Shown: in pieces, positions 8,361 through 17,547 of the stretch
Layout: the number at the start of each line of letters is the position of its first letter
How positions within the stretch are numbered: the stretch's first letter is position 1
Virus record (IMG/VR): IMGVR_UViG_3300047300_000238
Location: 1-37,004 of that record
Length of the DNA: 37,004 bases
Strand: one strand, 5' to 3'
From: a virus
Position numbers and translations under genes: made by a program
Notes under the pieces: generated by a model
Seen by the model: only the letters and a program-made list of their open reading frames with translations
The model's database searches: none
What the model was told of the DNA's origin: nothing

Positions 8361-8882
8361 ATGGCTCTCCCAAATAAAGTACTACCCGGATTTTCTGCCG
8401 CCCTTTGGATGCAAACAGGCGCTACGCCTACTGCCGTTCCCGTTGCTGACTTGGACACATGGACAGGCACAATTGGCGACATTGTAGGTACTGCCGCTAA
8501 CGGTACTGGTACTGATGGCATCTTAGTTCCCGTTGAAGCCGTACCCGCATTTGGTCAAGATGATGCGGTTGCAAATTTCAGCGTTGCGGGTTCGCGTCAA
8601 TCTGACAAAATCCCAACGCAATCAGCACCTACATCACTTAGCATTACCGCCGCTTGGAATCCTAGCGATGCGGCTTTGTTGTTGATTCGTGGCGATGCTG
8701 AATCAGGCGTTATTGACCGCACTTTTGTAGTGACTGCTACAGCGGGCGCTAATACCGTGGCTTATGCTTTTAACGGTCGCGTTTCTCAATTCACAATTGA
8801 TGCAAGCCCAAGCGCTGAAGCAAAATGCAATTTCACGGTTCACCCCCGTGGCAATCAATACGGTTGGTCAAACAACACTTAA
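8361..8882 (+). CDS. Major tail tube protein
   Basis: A 173-residue, Ala/Gly/Thr-rich beta protein with its own strong ribosome site (AAGGAT, 8 bases before ATG) after a 40-base gap, which fits a highly expressed product. The middle (ADLDTWTGTIGDIVG, then ITAAWNPSDAALLLIRGDAESG) and the closing strand FNGRVSQFTIDASPSAEAKCNFTVHPRG resemble siphophage tube proteins. The phrase about surveying strands for a stack of rings is family knowledge, not seen here. The position before the chaperone and tape measure supports it. Confidence 0.75.
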   Translation: MALPNKVLPGFSAALWMQTGATPTAVPVADLDTWTGTIGDIVGTAANGTGTDGILVPVEAVPAFGQDDAVANFSVAGSRQSDKIPTQSAPTSLSITAAWNPSDAALLLIRGDAESGVIDRTFVVTATAGANTVAYAFNGRVSQFTIDASPSAEAKCNFTVHPRGNQYGWSNNT

Positions 8883-8883
8883 T

Positions 8884-9114
8884 ATGACAAACACAACAAT
8901 AAAAGACAGTAGCGACTTATTGAGTTTCCTAGTAACCCAAACCGATACCCGAAAGGATTGGTTTGGGTTTACTCAACAGAAACTAACCGCAATTACATTG
9001 GCGCATGAGATAGCCGCAAACCATGCGGATAAGTTCACGCCTAACGAAATTGTTGATTATGTGCAAACGCTGAATAACGCGTTGTACCAAAAGATTATCA
9101 AACCGATGGGTTAA
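8884..9114 (+). CDS. Small tail-region protein, unknown
   Basis: A 76-residue protein starting at ATG 8884 (MTNTTIKDSSDLL), two bases after the tube protein gene, with no obvious Shine-Dalgarno of its own, suggesting translational coupling. It is helical and acidic/polar, with TLAHEIAANHADKFTPNEIVDYVQTLNNALY in the middle. A reading from the TTG at 8764 would overlap the tube gene, so I reject it. I do not recognise the family. Placement between tube and gp10-like genes suggests a tail or joining accessory role. Confidence 0.7.
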   Translation: MTNTTIKDSSDLLSFLVTQTDTRKDWFGFTQQKLTAITLAHEIAANHADKFTPNEIVDYVQTLNNALYQKIIKPMG

Positions 9115-9116
9115 CT

Positions 9117-9677
9117 ATGTCGGGCGTTACCTACAAAATCGAAGGCTTGAAAGATGTACTAGCCGCTTTTGGGGAACTAGCCGAAGAAATTGGCGACAAG
9201 AAAGCCCGAAGTTCTATTCTTGTCCCTGCCGCACGGGAAGCAATGAAACCCGTGTTGTTGATGGCAAAGATGAACGCGCCAAAAGACACAGGCGATTTGG
9301 CTAGTACCATGCAAGTGGAAGCCCGCCGCCCAACCAAGCGCGACATTCGTTCAAAATACATCAGCGATAAAGATGCCGTTATTGCGGTGGTCACAACAAA
9401 AGCGTTTAAGAAAAAACTGAAGAAAGAGTTTTACGAAGCAAACGCATCGTTGTATGAAACCGACAAAGCCGCTTACAACCGCAAGTTAAAAGAAGCAAAA
9501 CGGCAAGTGGGTGTTTTATCGGATGCCCGTGCAATAGCACAAGAATTTGGCACGGCTAGAAATGGTGCGCAACCGTTCCTACGCCCTGCCTTAGAATCCC
9601 AAGCCGACCAAACCGCCAAGCGGCTAGGGGAAATTTTGGCAAGGCGTATCAGTAAATACAGGATAAAAAATAAATGA
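9117..9677 (+). CDS. HK97 gp10-like head-tail/tail component
   Basis: A 186-residue basic protein matching the HK97-gp10 pattern: MNAPKDTGDLASTMQVEARRP near 58-78 (the conserved P-DTG-L motif), and EFGTARNGAQPFLRPALE near 142-159 (the family's G-PFLRPA ending). A Lys-rich helical insertion (about 95-125) separates the two. Family members are minor head-tail joining or tail-completion components. Its place after the tube gene rather than before it is slightly unusual. The stop overlaps the chaperone start by four bases (ATGA). Confidence 0.8.
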   Translation: MSGVTYKIEGLKDVLAAFGELAEEIGDKKARSSILVPAAREAMKPVLLMAKMNAPKDTGDLASTMQVEARRPTKRDIRSKYISDKDAVIAVVTTKAFKKKLKKEFYEANASLYETDKAAYNRKLKEAKRQVGVLSDARAIAQEFGTARNGAQPFLRPALESQADQTAKRLGEILARRISKYRIKNK

Positions 9678-10156
9678 CAAAACTAGGTTCGGCATTTGGT
9701 GAAAAATACCAAGCAAAACGAAAAGACCTTTTAACGCGTTCGTTTGTGTTGAACGGGCATACCTTTAAAGTACGCATACCTTTGGTTGCCGAATCGGATG
9801 CCATCTATAAAAAGGTTTCTGACCCTGCTGAAGAAATGGTAGAGAAAATTTACCAAGAAATCACAGCGCCATTGCGTCAGTTTGAAAACAATCAAACCGA
9901 AGATTTTGAATTTACCGATGATGACATTTTGGTTGAAGGGCGTTCGATGCGTGAAGCCGCTAAAAACAAAGCCATCACCGAAGCCCGCATTACAGAATTT
10001 TTCAAGTTGCTAGTTCCTGAAATGGAAGGCGTAACGCTTGAAGATTTGACCTACGCGGATATTGAAGAAGAATTCCCAATTGCCGTGCAAATGCTAATCG
10101 TAGAAAAGATTGGCGAAGTTATTAGCCCAACCTACAGGGAAGCGCGGGGAAACTAA
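9674..10156 (+). CDS. Tail assembly chaperone, short form (gpG-like)
   Basis: A 160-residue acidic protein (many EE, DDD runs) immediately upstream of the tape measure gene, in the place of lambda gpG. Such chaperones coat the tape measure during tube growth. The N-terminal part has FVLNGHTFKVRIPL, and the C-terminal part VEKIGEVISPTY. The final codons before TAA form the slippery heptamer GGGAAAC (10147-10153), so a fraction of ribosomes should shift -1 into the next frame and make a longer form of about 281 residues. Confidence 0.85.
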   Translation: MTKLGSAFGEKYQAKRKDLLTRSFVLNGHTFKVRIPLVAESDAIYKKVSDPAEEMVEKIYQEITAPLRQFENNQTEDFEFTDDDILVEGRSMREAAKNKAITEARITEFFKLLVPEMEGVTLEDLTYADIEEEFPIAVQMLIVEKIGEVISPTYREARGN

Positions 10157-10518
10157 TAGGCTCGTTGAAAAGCCAATGCCTAGCGGCTATGATTTTCAAC
10201 GGGCATACCCTAGAAACAATTGAAGAATTAGACGATGTGACATTGGCAAACATCCAAACAATGTATGCCGATGGGATGATTGGGAATTACGGAATTCTTA
10301 CGCAAATAGCATCCCTAACCAACGGGGTGTTTAACTATATGCGCCCTGCAAATTCCCCGCCTTATAAACTAGCCAACATTTTAGGTAGTGCGTATGATTA
10401 CATCTACCCGCCTTTGACCGAAGAACAACAAAAGGCGGCAGTAAATGATAGCCTTTTGGCCTTTATGTCACAGGCAAACGGATTTGACAAAACAAAGTTT
10501 GGGGTAAAAGATGGCTAA
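10126..10518 (+). CDS. Tail assembly chaperone -1 frame extension (gpT-like part of gpGT)
   Basis: This open frame begins after a TAG at 10123-10125 and is -1 relative to the gpG-like gene. It lacks a credible start: no ATG exists near its beginning and TTG 10165 has no Shine-Dalgarno and lies inside a hairpin. After a shift at GGA-AAC, reading continues from CTA at 10153 and adds about 121 residues (MKSQCLAAMIFNGHTLETI-like segment and onwards) to give a 281-residue fusion. In lambda the T part contacts the tape measure and tube subunits. Its stop overlaps the tape measure start by eight bases. Confidence 0.85.
   Translation, partial: PNLQGSAGKLIGSLKSQCLAAMIFNGHTLETIEELDDVTLANIQTMYADGMIGNYGILTQIASLTNGVFNYMRPANSPPYKLANILGSAYDYIYPPLTEEQQKAAVNDSLLAFMSQANGFDKTKFGVKDG
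10147..10204 (+). promoter_or_regulatory. Programmed -1 ribosomal frameshift signal
   Basis: The slippery heptamer G-GGA-AAC occupies 10147-10153 in the gpG frame, immediately before TAA at 10154. A six-base spacer (10154-10159) leads to a 12-bp stem: 10160-10171 pairs with 10193-10204, with eleven Watson-Crick pairs and one G-U. Inside the 21-base loop, AGCC and GGCT can add a short inner stem. X-XXY-YYZ heptamer, spacer of this length and a downstream stem are the standard elements of tail chaperone frameshifting. Confidence 0.9.
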
Positions 10519-12511
10519 TATGATTGCCCGCCTTGGCGTAGCCCTAGGTATAGATACCGCGGAATTCAATAAAGGTATTGAAGCCGCGGGCAAAAAGTTA
10601 GAAAAGTTTAGCGAATCCGCAGAAAAGTTTGGAAAGATTGGCGCGACCGCATTGGTTGCCGCTAGTGCCGCCGCACTTCAATACGCCGATGAACTAGCCG
10701 ATGTAGCCGAAGCCAACGAAGTAGCCATAGGCACGGTTTTACAGCTATCTAACGCCCTTGCTAATTCAGGTGGTAAAGCCGACAACGCGGGGAAGATGCT
10801 ATCCGCGTTTGCCAAATTTATTGACGAAGCCGCGGGCGGTTCAGAAAAGGCACAAAAAACCGCCAAAGCGTTGGGCATTACTTTGCAAGACTTGGGCAAA
10901 CTTTCCCAAGAAGAATTGCTAAATAAGTTAGCTACTAATCTAGCCGCCGTTCAAGACCCGATTACCCGCAACGCCAATGCAATGGAGGTTTTTGGCAAAG
11001 CCGCCAAAGGCGTTGATATGGTTGGCTTTGCCGACAAAATGGCGCAAGCCAATCCGCTTATTGCAGAACAAGAAAAAGCAATCAAAGCCGCGGCAGATAC
11101 TTATGATTTGTTAGCGCAAACATCCCGCGATGTAATGTTAGTGTTGGCTACCGAACTTGGGCCAATTCTAAAAACGACTATTGATTACATTAAAACAATG
11201 AGTGATTACGGTGTGTCACTTAGTGGCATTTTTAAAACTGTATTCCAAACAATTGCGGTTCTTGGTGCTAATGTTGCGTTTGTTTTTAAAGGTATTGCTG
11301 ATGAAATTGAACATACCTTTAACAATGCCGTTACCTTGGTTACTAAAGGCGTTCAGGCGGCAATTGATGCCAATAAAAAATATGATGCCTACCGCGCATC
11401 GCAACGCCAAAACTTAGATTTTTTTGAAGCCCAAATAATGGGTACAAGTTACGGGCGTAGTAGTGTTGATGAACGCCGCGTAGATAACAAATCACCCGCC
11501 GCTAGTGTGGGTAGAAAAGTAACAGAAGCGCGTAATAAAGATGCTGAAGAAGCTGAACGCCGTAGATTAAAAATGATTGCGGATTTAAACCGCGAAGCAC
11601 AAAAGTATGCAAAAACACTTTTTGACATTGAGGGTCAACAAGTGGCGGCATATACAAACGCGGCAAAGCGTATTGAGAAAGAACAACGCGAACTAGATAT
11701 TAAAAATCAATTGCTATTCATTGACCAAAAAACAATGGATATGCGTTCGGAAGATGCGCAACTGGCAAAAGATTTGTATTTAGCAGAACAAAAGCGTTTA
11801 GACGCTATTCAAGAAATCAACCGCAACAATCTTTTAGATGCTGATGCAAAGAAAGAATTAGTGGACCGTGAAAACGCATTAGCCGATGCTACCGAACGCT
11901 ACCTACGCGCACAAAACCAAGCGGTTAAAGCGCAACGCGAAGGCACGGGCGAACAAGGGTTCTTAAAAGAAGGCGCTAAGTTTTTCCGTGATATGCCTAC
12001 CGATTTGGAAAACGGCGCAAAGGCTTTCCAATCCGTAATGGGCAACATGGAAAGCGCGTTGGATAACTTTGTTCGCACGGGCAAGTTATCGTTTAAATCT
12101 TTGGCGCGTAGCATCATTCAAGATTTGATTGCCATTCAATTAAAGGCATCGGCAACAAGTTTGTTTAAATCTTTGTTCAGTATGTACGCGGGCGGTGGCT
12201 TTGGTACTGGCAACGCTTTTGGCAATCAAGACCTTGGCGGCTTCTTAGCCGATGGCGGTTCTGCTAGTGCTAATACGCCTTACATCGTTGGCGAACGCGG
12301 CCCTGAACTGTTTGTTCCCCGTTCATCAGGCACGGTAATTCCAAACCATGCTTTAGCGGGTGCGGGCGGCACTACGATGGTTACAAACAACTACATTAAC
12401 GCCATTGATACTAAATCGTTTGAAGAACGTTTGTACGGTAGTTCTAATGCGATTTGGGCGGCAAATCAGTACGCTAATAAATCATTGGCGGTTAACAGGG
12501 GTCGCGCATGA
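10511..12511 (+). CDS. Tail tape measure protein
   Basis: At 666 residues this sets tail length; at the usual ~0.15 nm per residue the tail would be about 100 nm (inference). The N-terminus GVALGIDTAEFNKGIEAAGKKLEKF and the hydrophobic segment about 220-260 (FKTVFQTIAVLGANVAFVFKGI) are typical of tape measures. Long charged helices fill 340-490. The C-terminal FLADGGSASANTPYIVGERGPELFVP block (about 578-603) is a very common tape measure ending. No peptidase or lysozyme domain is visible. It overlaps the chaperone extension by eight bases and the next gene by four. Confidence 0.93.
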   Translation: MANMIARLGVALGIDTAEFNKGIEAAGKKLEKFSESAEKFGKIGATALVAASAAALQYADELADVAEANEVAIGTVLQLSNALANSGGKADNAGKMLSAFAKFIDEAAGGSEKAQKTAKALGITLQDLGKLSQEELLNKLATNLAAVQDPITRNANAMEVFGKAAKGVDMVGFADKMAQANPLIAEQEKAIKAAADTYDLLAQTSRDVMLVLATELGPILKTTIDYIKTMSDYGVSLSGIFKTVFQTIAVLGANVAFVFKGIADEIEHTFNNAVTLVTKGVQAAIDANKKYDAYRASQRQNLDFFEAQIMGTSYGRSSVDERRVDNKSPAASVGRKVTEARNKDAEEAERRRLKMIADLNREAQKYAKTLFDIEGQQVAAYTNAAKRIEKEQRELDIKNQLLFIDQKTMDMRSEDAQLAKDLYLAEQKRLDAIQEINRNNLLDADAKKELVDRENALADATERYLRAQNQAVKAQREGTGEQGFLKEGAKFFRDMPTDLENGAKAFQSVMGNMESALDNFVRTGKLSFKSLARSIIQDLIAIQLKASATSLFKSLFSMYAGGGFGTGNAFGNQDLGGFLADGGSASANTPYIVGERGPELFVPRSSGTVIPNHALAGAGGTTMVTNNYINAIDTKSFEERLYGSSNAIWAANQYANKSLAVNRGRA

Positions 12512-13104
12512 GTTTCCAAACCATCTTTAACATTCAGCAATCGATGACGGTAAACAACCGCCGCACGGTTGGACAACAGGTAGCGCGTTCAGGTTACATC
12601 ACCGTTGCACAGTATTTAACCGCCGTGCCTTGGGTGTTTACTATCACGCCGCATAACTATTTGTATTACCCACAGGTTCGCGATGTAATCCAAACCATTG
12701 ATAACCTTGATAGGCAATTGCCCGAAACAATTACCTTTAATACATCTAACCTTTCTTGGTTTACCGAAATGCGCGGCACGGCTACAGCGGCTACGCTGAA
12801 TGGTGCGCCCGCGGCTAATACGCAAACGCTTGCTTTGACTTCTAACGGAACATTTAAAGCGGGTGATTTCATTATGATTAACGGTTACACCTACAAAGTG
12901 ACCGCGGATAGTGCGGGTTCATCAGTAGGAATTAACCGCCCGCTGATTGGCACACCCGCATCAGGCACAACGGTTTATTTGGGTAATGCTTGTACATTTA
13001 CAGTAGTTGCTGAATCTTGCCCAACATATACTCTTAACCCTATGACGGATGGCGCGTTTGTCCAATGGGATGCCCCGTTTGTTTTCCGTGAGTACATAAC
13101 ATGA
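12508..13104 (+). CDS. Tail tip / distal tail protein candidate
   Basis: A 198-residue, beta-rich protein directly after the tape measure gene (ATGA overlap), the slot of distal tail or lambda gpM-like proteins. Residues 30-65 include AVPWVFTITPHNYLYYPQVRDVIQ. A Gly/Ala/Thr-rich insertion near 95-150 (TLNGAPAANTQTLALTSNGTFKAGDFI) looks like a small exposed beta domain. It probably forms part of the ring that closes the tail tube and anchors the tip. I assign it by position and composition only. Confidence 0.6.
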   Translation: MSFQTIFNIQQSMTVNNRRTVGQQVARSGYITVAQYLTAVPWVFTITPHNYLYYPQVRDVIQTIDNLDRQLPETITFNTSNLSWFTEMRGTATAATLNGAPAANTQTLALTSNGTFKAGDFIMINGYTYKVTADSAGSSVGINRPLIGTPASGTTVYLGNACTFTVVAESCPTYTLNPMTDGAFVQWDAPFVFREYIT

Positions 13105-13748
13105 CAACTATCAATGCCGTAACTGGTTCACAAATCAATCATGCGGAATTTGTAAAACTGACCGTTGGCACAGCGGGAACGGTTTACACATTCTGCAACG
13201 CCGCCGCACCTATCACGGTTGGCGGCATTACCTTTTCCAACCTTGGCGCGTTGCTAAGTGTTGGTGATGTTCAGCGGGACATTAAAGGTACTTCTGATGA
13301 CATGACCATTGCATTAACAGGTATTGACCCAACCAATGTTTCATTGATTCTTAGCAACGATATTAAAGGTTCGTTGGTAGAGGTTTGGCGGGGCTTCTTT
13401 AATTCAAACAACGAAATCATTACTACGCCTACAACGCAGTTTTTTAAACGCTACCAAGGCATTATTAACAGCGTTGCAATTACCGAAGATTTCAACACCG
13501 AAGCGCGTACACGCATTGCAACTTGTTCTATTTCTTGTTCATCAATGCGCCGCGTTTTGGAAAACAGATTGTCGGGCGTAAAGACCAATCAAAACAATTG
13601 GCAATTTATTTATGCGGGCGATACATCAATGAATAGGGTAAGCGAAATTTCTAACCAATACTTTGATTTTGGCGCACCGCCTAAAACACAAACACAAGCA
13701 AGCGAAACTACAGTAACAGAAAATACATCGGGTGGCGATGCACCATGA
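13101..13748 (+). CDS. Tail tip / baseplate hub-associated protein
   Basis: A 215-residue beta-rich protein with four-base overlaps on both sides. The region LGALLSVGDVQRDIKGTSDDMTIALTGI (about 48-75) followed by VEVWRGFFNSNNEIITTPTTQFFKRYQGIINSV resembles the DUF2163-like or gpL-like hub components found next to J-like proteins. A Cys pair occurs in TCSISCSS near 148-155; lambda gpL carries an iron-sulphur cluster, but four Cys ligands are not present here. The Thr/Glu-rich tail is disordered. Role is inferred from synteny. Confidence 0.58.
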   Translation: MTTINAVTGSQINHAEFVKLTVGTAGTVYTFCNAAAPITVGGITFSNLGALLSVGDVQRDIKGTSDDMTIALTGIDPTNVSLILSNDIKGSLVEVWRGFFNSNNEIITTPTTQFFKRYQGIINSVAITEDFNTEARTRIATCSISCSSMRRVLENRLSGVKTNQNNWQFIYAGDTSMNRVSEISNQYFDFGAPPKTQTQASETTVTENTSGGDAP

Positions 13749-14191
13749 TAAGACAAGCGACAAGATACGACATACCTAGATTGTTAGAAATTGTAGAGGC
13801 TTACGCTTATGAAAACCCAATTAAAAAACTTGGTGAATCGCATAACCACTTTCCCCGCTATGTTGAAGAACTATTGTTCAGCATCATTCAAGGGCGCGGT
13901 TTCATTTATGTCGATTCGCATTTGCGCGGCGCGATTGTGGCTTATAAAAGTTCTAACATTTGGTCGCCAAAAGTAAAAGAGTTAAACGAACTTTTGTGGT
14001 GGGTAGAACCTAAATATAGAAACGGTACGATTGGCGGTAGGCTTTGGAAAGCGTTTGATGAACGCGCACAAGCCATGTTAAAAACAGGCGATGTAGATTT
14101 TGTTTGCACATCAATTTCTGCAAATGGCCCGTTGATTGATTACACGCGCCGCGGATACAAACCGCTTGGCGCAACTTTTGTTAGGGAATGA
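13745..14191 (+). CDS. GNAT-family N-acetyltransferase-like protein
   Basis: The 148 residues follow the GNAT fold: MIRQATRYDIPRLLEIVEAY (strand 1 and helix 1), GRGFIYVDSHLRGAIVAYK (strands 2-3), ELLWWVEPKYRNGTIGGRLWKAFDERAQ (strand 4, then the acetyl-CoA loop where RNGTIGGRL stands for Q/R-x-x-G-x-G/A) and the late IDYTRRGYKPLGATFVRE ending. Enzymes of this fold move acetyl groups from acetyl-CoA to amines. It sits in the middle of the tail tip block, four bases overlapping the gene before and one base short of the gene after. Substrate unknown; a structural or morphogenesis role is possible. Confidence 0.78.
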   Translation: MIRQATRYDIPRLLEIVEAYAYENPIKKLGESHNHFPRYVEELLFSIIQGRGFIYVDSHLRGAIVAYKSSNIWSPKVKELNELLWWVEPKYRNGTIGGRLWKAFDERAQAMLKTGDVDFVCTSISANGPLIDYTRRGYKPLGATFVRE

Positions 14192-14192
14192 A

Positions 14193-17100
14193 ATGGTAAC
14201 TAGTTTAATCCTTGGGCTTGAATTCATTGGGTTTTCGACCGCAATGGCAACCTTTGCCGTTAACTTTGCCCTTTCGTATATTGTTACCCGTGTGTTTTCT
14301 GACAATCCTGAAAAACAGCAGGATATGGGCGTTCGCCAACAAACCCCGCCAAGTTCAGTTAACGCCATTCCTATCGTTTACGGTGATGCGTACATGGGCG
14401 GCACATTTGTTGATGCGGTGCTGACAACTGACCAACGCAAAATGTACTATGTGTTGGCTATTTCTAGCATTAGCCCTAATGGTCAATTTGCGTTTGACCA
14501 AACCGATATGTACTACGGCGATAGGCTTATTGGTTTTGACCCAAGCGAACAAGGCAAAGTTATTACGCTAACCGATGAAGCGGGTAATGTAGATACAAAG
14601 ATTAGCGGCAATCTATTTATCTATTTGTTCACATCAAATCAAGCGGGAACGATTACAGCTATTAACAGTTCAGGCACATTGCCTAGCGGCATCATGGGCG
14701 GTTCTGATATTGCCGTTGCACAAAGATGGCCTACAAGCGGTCGCCAAATGAATGGCTTGGCCTTTGCTATTGTTGTATTGAACTACAACCGCGATGCCAA
14801 CACTACGCAACTTTCACCCGTTACATTTAAAGTTAGTCACACACTAAACGGCACGGGCGTAGCCAAAGCGGGCGATGTTTGGTATGACTACATCACAAAC
14901 CCCGTTTACGGTGGCGCAGTAGATTCATCGTTTGTTAATGCAACAAGCGCAACGGCATTGAACGCTTACGGCGACCAACTAATTACATTTACTGATTCAA
15001 GTGGCAATCCATCTACACAACCGCGTTACCGAATCAATGGCGTTTTAGATGCGGGCAATTCGGTACTTTCTAATATTGACCGTGTTATGTCATCGTGTGA
15101 TTCATGGATGACATATAACGCCGCATTGGGTCAATGGTCGGTGGTGGTCAACAAAGCCGAATCTACCGCGTATGCGTTTGATGATGACAACATCATTGGC
15201 GAAATTCGCGTTAGTGCAACCGACATTACATCGTCAATTAACCAAGTTGAAGCGCGTTTTCCGTTCAAAGAAAACCGCGACCAAGCCGCGTTTGTAAACA
15301 TTGAAACACCTAGCGGGTTATTGTATCCCAACGAACCCGTTAATAAATATTCTGTTACTTATGACATGGTTAACGATTCGGTGCAAGCACATTACCTTGC
15401 CAATCGTTTATTGGAACAAGCCCGCGAAGATTTAATTGTTTCTTTCAGCACTACTTATTACGGCATCCAAGTTGATGCGGGCGATGTGGTTAGCGTTACC
15501 AATACTGACTACGGATGGAACAATAAACTTTTCCGCGTGATGAAAGTTAACGAAGCATCTTTGCCTGATGGTTCATTGGGTGCAAAGTTAGAACTTAGCG
15601 AATACAACGCGCAAGTTTATGATGACCAAGACATTACGCAATTTACACCCGTACCTAATTCGGGTTTGCCATCGCCTACTTATTTTTCGCCTTTATCCGC
15701 ACCAACTGTAACGGGCTTTGCATCGGCATCATTCCCGCATTTTGATGTGCAAGTTTTTGTGCCTACAACGGGTCGCGTATTGTTTGGTAATTTGTTTTAT
15801 ACAGATTCACCAAGCCCATCGGCATCCGATTGGAAATTGTTGGCTAACGCATCAACAAGCAATAGCCAACCCGTTACCAATGGAACTTATTACACATTTG
15901 CAAATCAAGTTCTTGGCGCGGGTACTTATTATTTTGCGTACTTGGTTGGTAATGAAATTAGCCAATCAGCACTAAGCCCAATTAGCGCATCTTTTGTTTG
16001 GTCGCCTATTGGCGCGGCAACAGGCCCAACAGGGGCAACTGGCCCGACAGGTTCAGGAACAACAGGCGCAACTGGTTTGGCGGCTATTACGGCTTACAAA
16101 CAACAAAGCCAATCATTACCCGCACCAACATTTACAACGCCCACATCGGGTTCTGCCGCACCTAGCGGTTGGTCATTAACTGCGCCTAGCGTTACCGTTG
16201 GTCAAGTTCTTTGGTACATCCAAGGTAAATACAACAGTTCGTCAATTACGATTGATGGCGTTGCGCCAAACACAACCGCTTGGACAGGTCCAGTAGCGGC
16301 AAGCATTTTCCAAGACATTCGTTCGGATAACTGGAATGGTTCTAACCCGCCCGTTTACGGTTCATCAGGAACATACGGCACACAAGGTTATTACATTCAG
16401 CAAAGCACAGGCGATGTATTTTTTAACAGCGGGATTTTTCGCGCTGACATTAGTACAAATGGCGATGCGGTGTTTGAAGGGCAAAACCCATCTACAGCGT
16501 TTCCAATTATTGTTAACGGCATTACATACAGCGTAGATTATTCATCATATAGCCGCGGTTCTACAGTACCTACATCGGGTGCAATTCGCGTAGGTGTTTA
16601 TGGAACTGCTACGGCTTTGGGCGGCGCATACAATGTTGGCGTTTTAGGTTACGCGCAAAACGGTTTGGGTGCAAAAGGCGTAGGCGTTGTTGGGTCAGGT
16701 TGGCAAACAGGCGTTTACGGTTCAGGCGATGAATATGGTTTGATTGGCGTAAGCGGCGGCGTTGTTCCCGTTGGCTTATGGATTCAATCGGGTTATTTCA
16801 AATGGGGTGGTTTTAATATTGATGCCCCTGCGGGTTCAACTTCTACATTCTTGCGCAACGACGGGACATGGGCAACCCCTGCGGGCGGCGGTAGTGGCAC
16901 GGTTACTAGCGTAAGCGGCACGGGTTCTGTTTCAGGAATTACTTTAAGCGGCACAGTTACTACATCAGGTAGCCTAACCCTTGGTGGTTCTTTATCTGTT
17001 ACACAAGCCAACTTGATTGCATCAGCGCCATCAACTGCTTATTATTTAAGTGGTAGTGGTTGGGTATCAACTAGCCCCGTTATGAGTTTGGCGGGAACTA

Positions 17101-17546
17101 ATAGCGGCACGGCTACGGTTTCAGGCAACACCCTTAACATTCTTGGTTCAACTTCTACAGGCATTGCGGGTGCTTATGTTGGTTCTGCGGGTTCAGGCAA
17201 CACCGTTACTTTGGATGTGCGAACAACAAGCCCATCTGATGTTCGCCTTAAAGAAGAAATTGTAGATAGCGATTTGGGTTTAGATTTTGTTAAACAATTA
17301 CGCCCCGTATCCTATAAACTTATTGCCGACCCCAAGCACCAAAAAGGCTACGGCTTTATTGCTGATGAAGTAGAAGAAATTATCCCGCTTGGTTCATCTT
17401 TAGTTTATGAAGAACCCGATTGGAAAGTTGGCGATGAAGTTGGTTTTAAAACAATTCACTACCCATCGTATGTAGCGGTTTTGACTAAGGCGATTCAAGA
17501 ATTGACCGCCAAGGTAGAAGCCCTAGAAGAAAAATTGAAAGGTTGA
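14193..17546 (+). CDS. J-like tail tip protein fused to fibre and S74 intramolecular chaperone
   Basis: About 1117 residues from ATG 14193, chosen over earlier TTG because AGGGA precedes it by 6 bases. A hydrophobic N-terminal segment (about 1-33) is followed by a hub region (about 50-500) with the phage tail-tip pattern IPIVYGDAYMGGTFVDAVL, then VWYDYITNPVYGG and INQVEARFPFKENRDQAAF. After a fibronectin-like stretch, a short collagen-like [10 protein letters not shown] linker occurs near 609-626. A Gly/Ser/Thr-rich beta fibre continues to about 1010. The end is a peptidase S74 chaperone: SDVRLKE with likely nucleophile Ser1015, GYGFIADEV, HYPSYVAVL and a final coiled coil. The chaperone would trimerise the fibre and cut itself off. 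Confidence 0.88.
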   Translation: MVTSLILGLEFIGFSTAMATFAVNFALSYIVTRVFSDNPEKQQDMGVRQQTPPSSVNAIPIVYGDAYMGGTFVDAVLTTDQRKMYYVLAISSISPNGQFAFDQTDMYYGDRLIGFDPSEQGKVITLTDEAGNVDTKISGNLFIYLFTSNQAGTITAINSSGTLPSGIMGGSDIAVAQRWPTSGRQMNGLAFAIVVLNYNRDANTTQLSPVTFKVSHTLNGTGVAKAGDVWYDYITNPVYGGAVDSSFVNATSATALNAYGDQLITFTDSSGNPSTQPRYRINGVLDAGNSVLSNIDRVMSSCDSWMTYNAALGQWSVVVNKAESTAYAFDDDNIIGEIRVSATDITSSINQVEARFPFKENRDQAAFVNIETPSGLLYPNEPVNKYSVTYDMVNDSVQAHYLANRLLEQAREDLIVSFSTTYYGIQVDAGDVVSVTNTDYGWNNKLFRVMKVNEASLPDGSLGAKLELSEYNAQVYDDQDITQFTPVPNSGLPSPTYFSPLSAPTVTGFASASFPHFDVQVFVPTTGRVLFGNLFYTDSPSPSASDWKLLANASTSNSQPVTNGTYYTFANQVLGAGTYYFAYLVGNEISQSALSPISASFVWSPIGAATGPTGATGPTGSGTTGATGLAAITAYKQQSQSLPAPTFTTPTSGSAAPSGWSLTAPSVTVGQVLWYIQGKYNSSSITIDGVAPNTTAWTGPVAASIFQDIRSDNWNGSNPPVYGSSGTYGTQGYYIQQSTGDVFFNSGIFRADISTNGDAVFEGQNPSTAFPIIVNGITYSVDYSSYSRGSTVPTSGAIRVGVYGTATALGGAYNVGVLGYAQNGLGAKGVGVVGSGWQTGVYGSGDEYGLIGVSGGVVPVGLWIQSGYFKWGGFNIDAPAGSTSTFLRNDGTWATPAGGGSGTVTSVSGTGSVSGITLSGTVTTSGSLTLGGSLSVTQANLIASAPSTAYYLSGSGWVSTSPVMSLAGTNSGTATVSGNTLNILGSTSTGIAGAYVGSAGSGNTVTLDVRTTSPSDVRLKEEIVDSDLGLDFVKQLRPVSYKLIADPKHQKGYGFIADEVEEIIPLGSSLVYEEPDWKVGDEVGFKTIHYPSYVAVLTKAIQELTAKVEALEEKLKG

Positions 17547-17547
17547 T

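Noticed and set aside
10165-10518. Independent start at TTG 10165 for the chaperone extension
   Set aside because: No Shine-Dalgarno is present and TTG is buried in the stem; the slippery heptamer explains expression better.
14136-14192. Earlier start of the J-like protein
   Set aside because: It overlaps the GNAT gene by 56 bases; ATG 14193 has AGGGA and follows the GNAT stop directly.
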